Shown here piece after piece: positions 18,073 to 26,329 of a stretch of 64,000 bases of DNA. Source of the DNA: Paludibacteraceae bacterium (GTDB taxonomy: Bacteria; Bacteroidota; Bacteroidia; Bacteroidales; Paludibacteraceae). A program made the position numbers and the translations under genes. The stretch spans positions 1-64,000 of the forward strand of contig JAFSJN010000019.1 of the NCBI GenBank assembly GCA_017439235.1. The letters run 5' to 3'. The notes below the pieces were generated by a model. That model worked only from the letters and a program-made list of their open reading frames with translations. It was not told the origin of the DNA and searched no databases. Each line of letters starts with the position of its first letter. Position 1 is the stretch's first letter.

Positions 18073-18543
18073 ATGATGACGAACGAGGAGATAGAACGTC
18101 GTGCGCAGCGTGCCGAGGAGTTATTTCATCAGGGCTATAACTGTGCTCAATCCGTGGTGGCGGCCTGTGCCGATATATACGGTGTCGATGAGTCGTTGGC
18201 TCTGCGTATGGCGGCTTCCTTCGGTGGAGGAATGGGAAGAATGCGCCTGACCTGCGGTGCGGCATCGGGTATGTTTATCTTAGCCGGACTGGAGAAGGGT
18301 AGCGACAAACCTCACGATAACGAGGGCAAGATGGCCAACTATGCTATGGTACAACAGCTGGCCGGCGACTTCAAGGCGCAATACGGTTCGCTGGTATGCG
18401 CCGAGTTATTAGGCCTGGCTCCTCGTCCCGAAGAACCCAAACCGGCAGAGCGAACACCTCAGTACTACGAGAAACGTCCCTGCTCGGAAATGGTCGCACA
18501 AGCGGTAAGAATATATTTAAGACGAAAATGCAATATTTCTTAG
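18073..18543 (+). CDS. C_GCAxxG_C_C family (probable redox) protein
   Basis: The 156-residue protein has the four-cysteine pattern of the C_GCAxxG_C_C family: YNCAQSV near residue 23, TCGAASG near 59, LVCAELL near 112 and PCSEMV near 137. Members are small cytoplasmic proteins thought to take part in redox or metal-linked chemistry; no reaction has been assigned that I know of. The end of the gene overlaps the start of the downstream dehydrogenase by 16 nt, so the two are probably translated together, which supports a redox setting. Confidence 0.85.
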   Translation: MMTNEEIERRAQRAEELFHQGYNCAQSVVAACADIYGVDESLALRMAASFGGGMGRMRLTCGAASGMFILAGLEKGSDKPHDNEGKMANYAMVQQLAGDFKAQYGSLVCAELLGLAPRPEEPKPAERTPQYYEKRPCSEMVAQAVRIYLRRKCNIS

Positions 18544-19850
18544 CAATCATAGGTGGTGGTCCTGCCGGTTATACGGCAGCCGAAGTGGCCTCCAAAGCCG
18601 GTAAGGATGTGGTGCTCTTTGAGCGCGACACACTGGGGGGCACGTGCCTTAACGTAGGTTGTATACCTACTAAAACGCTCCTGTACAGCGCCAAGATGTA
18701 CTATAACGCTACGCATGCCGACAAGTATGGCGTCACAGCCGAAGGTGTACAATTCGACTACGCCAAGATGGTGCAGCGTAAGCAAAAAGTAGTGCGTAAA
18801 TTAGTGGCCGGTATCCGTCAAAAACTCAATAACGAACATTGTACGACAGTCCTCGGTGAGGCCTCTGTGGTCAATCGTACGGACAGCAAGGTCGTTATTG
18901 CATGTAACGGCGAAGAGTACGAGGCCGAGAACCTGATGATCTGTACCGGTTCCACTAATTTTGTGCCGCCTATCCCCGGCATACAAGATAACGAACATAT
19001 TTGGGACAGTACGGATGCTTTAGCTGCTACCGAGTTGCCTCAGTCCGTCATCATCGTAGGCGGCGGCGTTATTGGTATGGAGTTTGCTACGCTCTATCAC
19101 GAGTTGGGTGTGCAGGTTACCGTTATCGAGGCTTTGCCGTCTATATTGCCCAACCTGGATAAAGATATTGTAGCCGTGTTGGCCGAGAAATACAAGAAAG
19201 CCGGTATCCAAATACTGACCTCGACGAAGGTTGAGTCCATAGACGGCGGTAAGGTGACGGCTAATGGTGAAGTGTATGAGGCGGAAAAGATATTGGTGTC
19301 GGTAGGAAGACGAGCCAACCTGAACGGTCTGGAGGTGTTGAACGATATAGAACTCAATCGCGGCGCTATCGTCATAGATGATTTCTGCAAGACGAACCTA
19401 CAGAATGTCTATGCTGCCGGTGATGTAACGGGTAAGATAATGTTGGCGCACGTAGCTTCGCGTCAAGCCGAAGTGGCCGTAGGGCGTATGCTTAAACAGA
19501 TACCGCTGCAGCGTATAGCTTACAATGCTATTCCGTCGGTAGTATACACTAATCCTGAGATTGCTTCTGTAGGCATAGGTGAACAGGATATGGACTGCGA
19601 GGTACGTACTATGCCGATGACTTTCTCCGGGCGCTTTGTGGCGGAGAACGAAGGCGAGACAGGACTGGTGAAGATGCTTGTTGACAAGAAAACCCAAAGC
19701 GTGCTGGGAGTTCATATGATAGGTAACCCCTGCTCCGAATTTGTAGCTGCGGCTTCGTTTGCCGTCAGGATGGGGTATACGGTTCCGGAATTCAAGCAAG
19801 TAGTCTTCCCGCATCCTACGGTCAGCGAGATACTCAAGGAGATACTATGA
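18528..19850 (+). CDS. lpdA: Dihydrolipoyl dehydrogenase
   Basis: I start at the ATG at 18528 (MQYFLAIIGGGPAGY), because upstream in-frame sequence is the other frame of the previous gene. The 440-residue flavoenzyme has the FAD-binding GGGPAGYTAAE (9-19), the redox disulfide C40-x4-C45 (GGTCLNVGC), the NAD-binding VGGGVIGMEFA (about 179-189) and the C-terminal catalytic His-Glu pair (H429, E434 in FPHPTVSEILKE). It reoxidises dihydrolipoamide with NAD+ as E3 of 2-oxo acid dehydrogenases or L protein of glycine cleavage. No E1, E2 or gcv gene is in the window, so its partner complex is unknown. Length is slightly short for the family (450-475). It overlaps nadA by 4 nt. Confidence 0.93.
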   Translation: MQYFLAIIGGGPAGYTAAEVASKAGKDVVLFERDTLGGTCLNVGCIPTKTLLYSAKMYYNATHADKYGVTAEGVQFDYAKMVQRKQKVVRKLVAGIRQKLNNEHCTTVLGEASVVNRTDSKVVIACNGEEYEAENLMICTGSTNFVPPIPGIQDNEHIWDSTDALAATELPQSVIIVGGGVIGMEFATLYHELGVQVTVIEALPSILPNLDKDIVAVLAEKYKKAGIQILTSTKVESIDGGKVTANGEVYEAEKILVSVGRRANLNGLEVLNDIELNRGAIVIDDFCKTNLQNVYAAGDVTGKIMLAHVASRQAEVAVGRMLKQIPLQRIAYNAIPSVVYTNPEIASVGIGEQDMDCEVRTMPMTFSGRFVAENEGETGLVKMLVDKKTQSVLGVHMIGNPCSEFVAAASFAVRMGYTVPEFKQVVFPHPTVSEILKEIL

Positions 19851-20794
19851 TGGATAAGCAGGAATTATCGGCGGCCATACGCACGCTGTGTAGCGAGAAG
19901 AATGCCGTAATCATGGCGCATTACTACCAGCGTCCCGAGATACAGGACGTGGCGGACTTTATCGGCGATAGTCTGGCACTGGCCCAACAGGCGGCTAAGA
20001 CGACGGCAGATATCATCGTTATGTGCGGAGTACATTTTATGGCGGAGACGGCTAAGATATTATGTCCCGACCGCAAAGTCCTCTTGCCCGATCCTACAGC
20101 CGGTTGTTCGTTGGCAGACAGTTGCCGAGCAGAAGACCTAAAAGCGTGGAAAGAGGCACATCCCGACTATCAAGTTGTATCGTATGTCAATACCTCGGCA
20201 GCCGTCAAGGCCTTGACTGATGTAGTGGTGACGTCGAGTAATGCCCTTAAGATAGTCAACCGGATGCCCGAGGATGCCAAGATTCTCTTTGGTCCCGATC
20301 AAAACTTAGGGCGCTATATCAATCAGTTGACCGGCCGAAAGATGGAACTATGGAACGGTGCCTGTCACGTCCATTCGCGTTTCTCACCCGAGGCATTGAT
20401 GGAGATGAAAAAACAATATCCTGAGGCTAAGGTATTGGCCCATCCTGAGTGCAAACAGATCATTCTCAATCTGAGCGATATCATCGGTAGTACGCAAGCA
20501 CTGCTCTCCTATGTCAAGGCTCATCCGGAAGAGAAGACGTTTATTATCGCTACTGAGAGCGGTATCCTGCACGAGATGCAGAAAGCTTGTCCGGATGTGA
20601 CGCTCTTACCTGTTCCCCCGGAGACGACCGAGGGCGTGGGATGCCACTGCAACGAATGTGAATACATGCGTCAAAATACTTTGGAGAAACTCTATGCCTG
20701 TCTAAAAGACGAGACGCCAGAGGTAATAGTAGACGCGGCTATCGCGCAAGCGGCAGTAAAACCTATTCAACGAATGCTCGATTGGAGTAAGTAA
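19847..20794 (+). CDS. nadA: Quinolinate synthase
   Basis: The 315-residue enzyme condenses iminoaspartate and dihydroxyacetone phosphate to quinolinate in NAD synthesis. Diagnostic parts are AVIMAHYYQRPEIQDVADF near residue 20, MCGVHFMAET near 65, FGPDQNLGRYI near 146, NGACHVHSRF near 170 and GCHCNECEYM near 265; the conserved cysteines hold the catalytic 4Fe-4S cluster. The start ATG overlaps the stop of lpd (ATGA) and the stop overlaps the start of mnmA by 1 nt. The expected partners nadB and nadC are not in the window. The pairing with mnmA may reflect a common need for Fe-S/sulfur chemistry, but that is inference. Confidence 0.96.
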   Translation: MMDKQELSAAIRTLCSEKNAVIMAHYYQRPEIQDVADFIGDSLALAQQAAKTTADIIVMCGVHFMAETAKILCPDRKVLLPDPTAGCSLADSCRAEDLKAWKEAHPDYQVVSYVNTSAAVKALTDVVVTSSNALKIVNRMPEDAKILFGPDQNLGRYINQLTGRKMELWNGACHVHSRFSPEALMEMKKQYPEAKVLAHPECKQIILNLSDIIGSTQALLSYVKAHPEEKTFIIATESGILHEMQKACPDVTLLPVPPETTEGVGCHCNECEYMRQNTLEKLYACLKDETPEVIVDAAIAQAAVKPIQRMLDWSK

Positions 20795-21855
20795 TGTCCG
20801 GCAAACGCGTTTTAATGGCGATGAGCGGCGGAATAGACAGTAGTGTAGCGGCTATTCTGCTATTGGAACAAGGCTATGAATTGGTCGGGGCGACCTTTCG
20901 TACTTTTGACTCGATACGTGAGTCGTGCCTTAAACGCGAGAAAGGTTGTTGCTCCGTCGACTCTATCATGGAAGCGCGTTATCTGGCCAAGCAGTTGGGC
21001 TTTGAGCACCATATATTGGACTTCCGCGATACGTTCCGCCGGTATGTCATCGGTAATTTTGTAGACGAATATATGCACGGACGCACGCCTAATCCCTGCG
21101 TGTTGTGTAACTCGCACATTAAATGGGGCGAATTGGTGAAGGCGGCTGAGGAGTACGGTTGCGATTGGATAGCTACCGGACATTATGCCCGTATAGCCGA
21201 ACGCGACGGACATCATTTCCTGCGCCGTGCGGCAGATACCCATAAGGACCAAACCTATTTCCTATGGATGCTCACCGAGGAGAATTTGCAACGTACCCTT
21301 TTCCCCTTAGGCGGTTTGACCAAGCCTGAGGTGAGAGAGATAGCGGCGGCACACGGTTTTGAGGCACTGAGTAAGAAGACGGAGTCGCAGGAGATTTGCT
21401 TTGTGCCCAATAATGACTATCGTACTTTTCTGACAGAGCAAGGCTGTAGGATGACCCCCGGCGAATATGTCGATGCTCAAGGTCGCGTCATGGGGCAGCA
21501 CCAGGGCTATGCCAACTATACTATCGGTCAACGCAAGGGATTGGGGATAGCTACGGGTACACCGCAGTTTGTGACCCGCGTAGATGCGGAACAGAATAGA
21601 GTGGTATTAGGTTCGCACGATGACCTATATATAAATGACGTGCGCGCGCGAGGAGGCTTCTTCCGTGGTGATGCCTCGCAACCTGTCTTAGCGCAGATAC
21701 GGTATCGCAGTCAGGCAACCCCTGCTCAGGTGAAAGCTCAAGAGGGCGATAGGTTGGCCTTGCACTTCGATGCACCCGTATGGGCTGTCACACCCGGACA
21801 GTCGGCGGTAATCTATCAAGACGATTTATTGGTGGGAGGAGGATTCATTGAATAA
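20794..21855 (+). CDS. mnmA: tRNA-specific 2-thiouridylase MnmA
   Basis: This 353-residue enzyme thiolates U34 of Lys, Glu and Gln tRNAs using ATP and a persulfide. It has the PP-loop SGGIDSSVAA (11-20), the first catalytic cysteine in NPCVLCN (about 105-111), ATGHYAR (about 130-136) and the second cysteine in ESQEICFVPN (about 199-208), which together form the sulfur-transfer pair. The first Ser-Gly-Gly is followed by Ile where many homologues have Val. A CCS near residue 49 is extra. The C-terminal beta domain is complete. It is followed by a MATE gene whose TTG start lies 8 nt before the mnmA stop. Confidence 0.95.
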   Translation: MSGKRVLMAMSGGIDSSVAAILLLEQGYELVGATFRTFDSIRESCLKREKGCCSVDSIMEARYLAKQLGFEHHILDFRDTFRRYVIGNFVDEYMHGRTPNPCVLCNSHIKWGELVKAAEEYGCDWIATGHYARIAERDGHHFLRRAADTHKDQTYFLWMLTEENLQRTLFPLGGLTKPEVREIAAAHGFEALSKKTESQEICFVPNNDYRTFLTEQGCRMTPGEYVDAQGRVMGQHQGYANYTIGQRKGLGIATGTPQFVTRVDAEQNRVVLGSHDDLYINDVRARGGFFRGDASQPVLAQIRYRSQATPAQVKAQEGDRLALHFDAPVWAVTPGQSAVIYQDDLLVGGGFIE

Positions 21856-23188
21856 GTTGGTCCTCAAATTAGCGGTGCCCAGTATATTGGCCAATATCAC
21901 TATTCCCTTAGTGGGATTAGTGGATACCGCTATTGTGGGGCATATATCCGATGCTTCGGCTATAGGCGGTATAGCCGTAGGTACGATGCTCTTCGACCTG
22001 TTATATTGGAACTTCGGTTTCCTGCGTGTTGGTACCTCGGGTATGACGGCGCAGGCTTATGGTCGCGAACACGAGACGGGAGTGTATCACGGTTGTGCGG
22101 ACCTGCTACGTCAATCGCTGGTCATTGCGGCGTTAGCGACCTTACTAATCTGGGCACTGCAATGGTTCTTTGTAACGGCCGTGTTGGCCTGCGTGCCTTG
22201 CTCGGCTGAAGTGGCACATTTTGCCCGTCACTATTTCTTTATACGTATATGGGCCGCTCCTGCTACATTGGGTCTGATGGCGTTGAAGGGTTGGTTTATT
22301 GGGATGCAGGATACTATTTCGCCTATGCTTACCGATATAGTCGTCAATGTCGTAAATATGATCGCCAGTTACGGCTTGGCGGTCTATACGCCTCTGGGCG
22401 CTATCGGTGTGGCATACGGTACTGTTATTGCCCAGATGACCGGTCTGGCCTTGGCGGCACTTATCTTATTGACACGCTATAGGCATATTGTCTTGCCGGT
22501 ACCGTCTTACGGCTGCCGACAACTGATTCGTGAGGCTGTACATTCTGATTTGGTGACGCTTAATGCCAACCTGTTTATACGCTCGTTGTGCTTTATGGTG
22601 GTCTATGTGGGCTTTACCAGTCTGGCGTCACAATACGGCGATACCGAATTGGCAATCTCGAGTATTATCATGAAATTATTCATGGTATTCTCCTATTTCA
22701 TCGACGGCTTTGCTTTTGCCGGTGAGGCATTGGTGGGGCGGTATATAGGCGAGTTATCCTTGAGCGGTAAGGAACATGGTAAGCGTCTGCTGAATCGTTG
22801 TGTATGGGTGCTGCTGGTTTGGTCGGTAGGACTGGGCGTAGTCTTCTCGCTGATGTATTGGTGGGGCGGAGAAGGATGTATCCGTTTGATGACCAACGAT
22901 GTAGATGTTTTAGCAGCTGCTCACCCGTATATGGGCTGGCTGATAGCTATGCCTGTGGCTTCGGCTTTGCCTTTTATTTGGGACGGTATCTTTATCGGTG
23001 CCACAGCCGGTCGTGAGATTCGTAATGCGATGATTTGGGCGGCTGTAGGTTTTGTGGCAGCCTATGTGGCGTTGTATTCGTTATGGGGTATGCAAGCTTT
23101 GTATACAGCATACTTTATGCACCTGGCAGCACGCATACTTTATCTAACCATTAAATGGCCGAGTGTGTTTAAAAAGATAATCGCATGA
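21848..23188 (+). CDS. MATE family efflux transporter
   Basis: A 446-residue membrane protein with twelve hydrophobic segments and the MATE N-terminal signature (LAVPSILANITIPLVGLVDTAIVGH, residues 8 to 32), closest in style to the DinF branch. These proteins export cationic drugs or other organic compounds against a Na+ or H+ gradient in the inner membrane. The start codon is TTG at 21848; the next ATG would remove the first conserved helix, so the TTG is well supported. The start overlaps the end of mnmA and the stop overlaps the NUDIX gene, so expression follows the operon promoter at 12650. Confidence 0.93.
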   Translation: MNKLVLKLAVPSILANITIPLVGLVDTAIVGHISDASAIGGIAVGTMLFDLLYWNFGFLRVGTSGMTAQAYGREHETGVYHGCADLLRQSLVIAALATLLIWALQWFFVTAVLACVPCSAEVAHFARHYFFIRIWAAPATLGLMALKGWFIGMQDTISPMLTDIVVNVVNMIASYGLAVYTPLGAIGVAYGTVIAQMTGLALAALILLTRYRHIVLPVPSYGCRQLIREAVHSDLVTLNANLFIRSLCFMVVYVGFTSLASQYGDTELAISSIIMKLFMVFSYFIDGFAFAGEALVGRYIGELSLSGKEHGKRLLNRCVWVLLVWSVGLGVVFSLMYWWGGEGCIRLMTNDVDVLAAAHPYMGWLIAMPVASALPFIWDGIFIGATAGREIRNAMIWAAVGFVAAYVALYSLWGMQALYTAYFMHLAARILYLTIKWPSVFKKIIA

Positions 23189-23736
23189 TAGAACATTTGG
23201 AAAACCGTTCTTGGAAAGTAATCAAGAGTGAAAACGTACTGCGTATCGGTCCATGGTTGTCGGTTCGGCAGGAAGAAGTAGAGTTGCCTAACGGGCATCG
23301 TATCCCTACTTGGTTCGTCTTGGAGTTCCCCGACTGGATTAATGTTATTGCCGAAACGAAAGAAGGACAATTGGTGATGATTGACCAGTATCGTCACGGA
23401 TTAGGTGTGACACGTTATGAGTTGGTGGCAGGAGTGATAGACAAAGGAGAGACACCTTTGCAGGCCGCACAGCGTGAACTGAGTGAGGAAACCGGCTTCG
23501 GCGGCGGCGAATGGCAACTGTTTATGACCTTATCGCCCAATCCCAGCAACCATAATAACCTCAGTTATACCTTCCTGGCACGTGGCGTGGAGCGTTTGCA
23601 AGAGCAGCATGAGGAGGTATCGGAAGATATCCACGTGCACGTGATGGATAAAGCCGATGTACGCGAGTTATTGGAGGAGGATGGTATTATACAGGCTTTG
23701 CATGCGGCACCCCTGTGGAAGTATTTTGCAAAATAA
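23185..23736 (+). CDS. NUDIX hydrolase (ADP-ribose pyrophosphatase-like)
   Basis: The 183-residue protein carries a perfect Nudix box G-x5-E-x7-REL-x-EE-x-GF (starting GVIDKGETP near residue 83), which binds Mg2+ and cleaves nucleoside diphosphates linked to another moiety. The N-terminal part (WKVIKSENVLRIGPWLSVRQEEVELPNG, here quoted in two pieces: WKVIKSENVL and EVELPNG) is like ADP-ribose pyrophosphatases. It is the last gene of the 12-gene operon. Its stop codon at 23734-23736 directly abuts the -33 element of the rnpB promoter. Confidence 0.9.
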   Translation: MIEHLENRSWKVIKSENVLRIGPWLSVRQEEVELPNGHRIPTWFVLEFPDWINVIAETKEGQLVMIDQYRHGLGVTRYELVAGVIDKGETPLQAAQRELSEETGFGGGEWQLFMTLSPNPSNHNNLSYTFLARGVERLQEQHEEVSEDIHVHVMDKADVRELLEEDGIIQALHAAPLWKYFAK

Positions 23737-23768
23737 TTTGCGTATATCAGATTTTTGTAGTACCTTTG
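23737..23768 (+). promoter_or_regulatory. Bacteroidota-type promoter of rnpB
   Basis: TTTG at 23737-23740 and TACCTTTG at 23761-23768, spacer 20 nt. Start expected near 23775, about 14 nt before the P1 helix of RNase P RNA. Confidence 0.85.
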
Positions 23769-23788
23769 CACACTTTTTAGAAACTAAT

Positions 23789-24115
23789 AATACAGCGAAT
23801 CGGTTTGTCGCTTGGCACAGGAAGAAAGCGGTACGCCGCTTAATCCCCTGCCAAGAGGAAAGTCCGGGCAACACAGAGCAGCGCAGCGGTTAACGGCCGT
23901 CAGGCAGTAATGTTTGGTCCCTGCTACAGAGACGAGAGAAGTGAAACGAGCACACTGCGTGTTGCAATTCCATGTAAACCCGCGTTTGAGCGTTGCTCGC
24001 GCGAGCGGGAGGGTAGGAAGCGAGAGAACGGTGCAGTAATGCGTCCGTCAAGATGAATGACAAACGCGCCGCAAGGCGTACAGAACCCGGCTTATAGATT
24101 CGCTGTATTTTTTTT
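23789..24115 (+). ncRNA. rnpB: RNase P RNA (bacterial type A-like)
   Basis: This is the catalytic RNA that removes 5' leaders from tRNA precursors. The universal core GAGGAAAGTCCGGGC lies at 23855-23869, and the matching 3' core ACAGAACCCGGCTTATAG at about 24080-24097. The ends pair perfectly as helix P1: AATACAGCGAATC (23789-23801) with GATTCGCTGTATT (24097-24109). A T run (24108-24115) follows, so P1 also serves as the terminator hairpin. The GTTGCTCGCGCGAGCGGGAG region near 23992-24011 forms an internal hairpin. No trace of damage. Confidence 0.97.
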
Positions 24116-24127
24116 AATAGCATACCT

Positions 24128-25441
24128 ATGAACTCTTTTCAACGCATTCGTCAGTTTATTACTATCGATTTATGGCGTACCAGCGGTAACGATATTACCT
24201 CCGGTACCAAACGAATCATCTATGCAGCGCTGAAGACTATCGTGCTCTCTATTCGAGGTTTCGTTAACAAGGACCTCAATATTCGCGCCAGCGGTTTGAC
24301 CTATTCGCTGATGTTTGCTATCGTGCCCATTCTGGCAATGGTGCTGGCTGTGGCTAAAGGGTTCGGCTTCGCTGAGATTATTGAGCAGGAATTGAATGAT
24401 TCGTTCTTGGGGCAAATGAATATGGTGCCGATGATTATGGGTTTTGTGGAAAGGTATTTATCTACTGCACAAGGTGGTGCGTTTATCGGTGTAGGATTGC
24501 TGATACTATTGTGGGCGGTATACTCGTTCTTCCGCACTTTGGAGCAGTCGTTCAACGGTATATGGAATGTCAATAAATCACGTTCTGTTACCCGCCAACT
24601 GATGACGTATATCTTTATCCTGTTCCTTATCCCGATATTGATGGTAGTTTCCTCTGGTCTGAGTATCTTCTTCAATACCGCAGCAGAATCGGTAGCACAC
24701 GTGTCGACCTTTAGGTTTATGCACCGCGGTTTTGTCAAGTTCCTGTCCTTCTTCTTTGCGTGGGCGGTGTTCACCTGGATGTATATAGCTATTCCCAATA
24801 CACGTGTTCAGTTTAGGAGTGCGGTCATCCCGGGCGTAGTTATCGGTACGCTGTTCCAACTGCTGCAGATGTTGACGGTATATATCATCGTCTTTTTGGG
24901 ACGCACGAGTGTTATCTACGGAGCCTTTGCTTCGATACCTCTGTTGCTGACCTGGTTACAGTGGTCTTGCCTGATGTTGTTGACCGGCGCACAGATGTCG
25001 TATAGTATCCAAAACAAAGAGGAGTTTGAGTACGAGACCGAACTCAATACGATGTCGCGGCGCTACAAAGACTATGTGATGCTCTATCTGCTGAGTGTTA
25101 TTATCCGTCGTTTCGAGAGTGATCAACCTGCGCAGACGGTGCGCGAATTGGCACAGGAGCATCACCTGCCGACGCGGTTGGTTTCGCGTCTGCTCTCTCG
25201 ATTGACTGAGATAGGCATTCTATGCGAGGTGAGGCGTGATGGAGTGGAGGAGGCTACATACCAACCCGCTCTTGATACTCATCTTATCACGCTCAGTATG
25301 GTTTACGAACGCATAGACGAACAAGGGACCGAGCTTTTCTTAACGCATACTACGGATGAGATGACGGCTTTCTGGGAGCGTTTCCGCGTCATCCGTGAGA
25401 AACTCAATGCTCAGGGAAAGATTTATATCCGCGATATATAA
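24128..25441 (+). CDS. YihY/BrkB family membrane protein with C-terminal helix-turn-helix-like region
   Basis: The 437-residue protein has the YihY core of six membrane segments (about 50-290), with conserved ASGLTYSLMFAIVPILAMVLA and LFLIPILMVVSSG and SIPLLLTWLQWSCLMLLTGAQ (each quoted in part). The family was once called ribonuclease BN in error; its role in the inner membrane is not established. The cytoplasmic tail (about 320-420) contains VRELAQEHHLPTRLVSRLL, a pattern like a winged helix, as in several long Bacteroidota members. The gene begins only 12 nt after the rnpB T tract with no promoter of its own that I can see, so it either depends on read-through of the rnpB terminator or on an unrecognised promoter inside rnpB. 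Confidence 0.88.
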   Translation: MNSFQRIRQFITIDLWRTSGNDITSGTKRIIYAALKTIVLSIRGFVNKDLNIRASGLTYSLMFAIVPILAMVLAVAKGFGFAEIIEQELNDSFLGQMNMVPMIMGFVERYLSTAQGGAFIGVGLLILLWAVYSFFRTLEQSFNGIWNVNKSRSVTRQLMTYIFILFLIPILMVVSSGLSIFFNTAAESVAHVSTFRFMHRGFVKFLSFFFAWAVFTWMYIAIPNTRVQFRSAVIPGVVIGTLFQLLQMLTVYIIVFLGRTSVIYGAFASIPLLLTWLQWSCLMLLTGAQMSYSIQNKEEFEYETELNTMSRRYKDYVMLYLLSVIIRRFESDQPAQTVRELAQEHHLPTRLVSRLLSRLTEIGILCEVRRDGVEEATYQPALDTHLITLSMVYERIDEQGTELFLTHTTDEMTAFWERFRVIREKLNAQGKIYIRDI

Positions 25442-25447
25442 AAAAAC

Positions 25448-25477
25448 AATCGGCCTCGCCTTGCGGCGGGGCCGATT
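25448..25477 (-). terminator. Terminator of the rpmB-rpmG-DUF4295 operon
   Basis: Stem AATCGGCC(T)CGCC (25448-25460) pairs with GGCG(G)GGCCGATT (25465-25477). On the minus strand it is followed by GTTTTTT, so it terminates the leftward ribosomal operon; on the plus strand it may also stop YihY transcripts, though without a T run. Confidence 0.82.
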
Positions 25478-25498
25478 AGTATGCATTCGAAGAACGAT

Positions 25499-25651
25499 TT
25501 ACTTAAAGAACTCGTTTACGCGCTCGTTCTCGATAACTTCCTCTTGGAAGATGTAAGCACCCGTCTTGGGGCTCTTGACCATCTTAATGCACTTAGTGTG
25601 CGTACGACCGGCGTTACCGGTATGCAAACTTGCGACGGCTTTCTTTGCCAT
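25499..25651 (-). CDS. DUF4295 small protein (ribosome-associated gene cluster)
   Basis: The 50-residue product reads MAKKAVASLHTGNAGRTHTK at its N-terminus, then a KMVKSPKTGAY segment and an acidic tail that ends NEFFK. It matches the DUF4295 family, a tiny basic protein always found after rpmB and rpmG in Bacteroidota, and so probably a ribosome-associated protein; no function is established. It begins 23 nt after rpmG and is followed by the operon terminator. In many Bacteroidota ftsY comes next, which is not the case here. Confidence 0.92.
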   Translation of the reverse strand: MAKKAVASLHTGNAGRTHTKCIKMVKSPKTGAYIFQEEVIENERVNEFFK

Positions 25652-25674
25652 AGTAGTCTAAATTTAAATCGTTC

Positions 25675-25863
25675 TTACTTAATCTCCTTATGAAGAGTAT
25701 ACTTCTTCAAAATGGGATTGTACTTCATCAACTCCAAACGGTCAGGAGTGTTCTTGCGGTTCTTCGTCGTAATGTAACGCGACGTACCGGGCATACCGCT
25801 GGCCTTGTGTTCCGTGCACTCCAGGATAACCTGTACACGAGCTTCTTTCGATTTCTTTGCCAT
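25675..25863 (-). CDS. rpmG: 50S ribosomal protein L33
   Basis: The 62-residue protein ([20 protein letters not shown] ... [21 protein letters not shown], in part) is L33, a component of the large ribosomal subunit near the E site. The zinc-binding form has two CxxC pairs; here only one Cys is present (ECTEH), so this is the zinc-independent type. It lies 19 nt after rpmB. Confidence 0.97.
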   Translation of the reverse strand: MAKKSKEARVQVILECTEHKASGMPGTSRYITTKNRKNTPDRLELMKYNPILKKYTLHKEIK

Positions 25864-25882
25864 TAGTTTTTCCTCCTGTCTA

Positions 25883-26119
25883 TTAGTTTAAATACCCTTT
25901 CTCGGCGGCCTGCTTCAGAGCAGCGTCCAAACCGATTTTGTTAATTGTACGCAGACCAGCTGCACTTACGTTCAGCTGAATCCAGCAATCCTGTTCTACC
26001 CAGTAGAACTTCTTGTGGAACAAGTTCACATCGAAGCTGCGCTTAGTATGGCGCTTCGAGTGCGAGACATTGCATCCCATCATGGCTCTCTTGCCGGTGA
26101 TTTGACAAATTTTTGACAT
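25883..26119 (-). CDS. rpmB: 50S ribosomal protein L28
   Basis: The 78-residue protein ([20 protein letters not shown] at the start, [18 protein letters not shown] near the end) is L28, a large-subunit protein. It is the first gene of the operon; the promoter lies at 26204-26235, about 85 nt upstream. Confidence 0.97.
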   Translation of the reverse strand: MSKICQITGKRAMMGCNVSHSKRHTKRSFDVNLFHKKFYWVEQDCWIQLNVSAAGLRTINKIGLDAALKQAAEKGYLN

Positions 26120-26203
26120 TGTAGTATATATTTATATTTTATTTTCAGTTTGTTAGGGACTCTTCGCGTACACACATACTCACAATTCGCGCGAAAAATC
26201 GCG

Positions 26204-26235
26204 CAAAGTTACAACATTTTTTTGATATACACAAA
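26204..26235 (-). promoter_or_regulatory. Bacteroidota-type promoter of the rpmB operon
   Basis: On the minus strand TTTG (26232-26235) and TAACTTTG (26204-26211) are 20 nt apart. It leaves a leader of about 78 nt containing a GCGCGATTTTTCGCGC hairpin (about 26186-26203), which could influence expression. It is divergent from the ferritin promoter. Confidence 0.83.
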
Positions 26236-26270
26236 TATTTTCAGCACTTTTTTGATTTTTATTGCAAAAA

Positions 26271-26302
26271 TTTGTATATATCAAAAGATTTTTGTACTTT
26301 TG
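26271..26302 (+). promoter_or_regulatory. Bacteroidota-type promoter of ferritin
   Basis: TTTG at 26271-26274 and TACTTTTG at 26295-26302, spacer 20 nt; about 20 nt of leader before the ATG at 26330. No Fur box was recognised. Confidence 0.83.
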
Positions 26303-26329
26303 CAACAAAATTAATATAATTGTTATACT

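Noticed and set aside
18396..18527. Upstream extension of the dihydrolipoyl dehydrogenase by 44 codons
   Set aside because: It is another frame of the preceding gene; the family begins at MQYFLAIIGGG.
25481..25693. 70-codon plus-strand frame
   Set aside because: It is the complement of the real DUF4295 gene at 25499-25651, which has the expected sequence and operon place.
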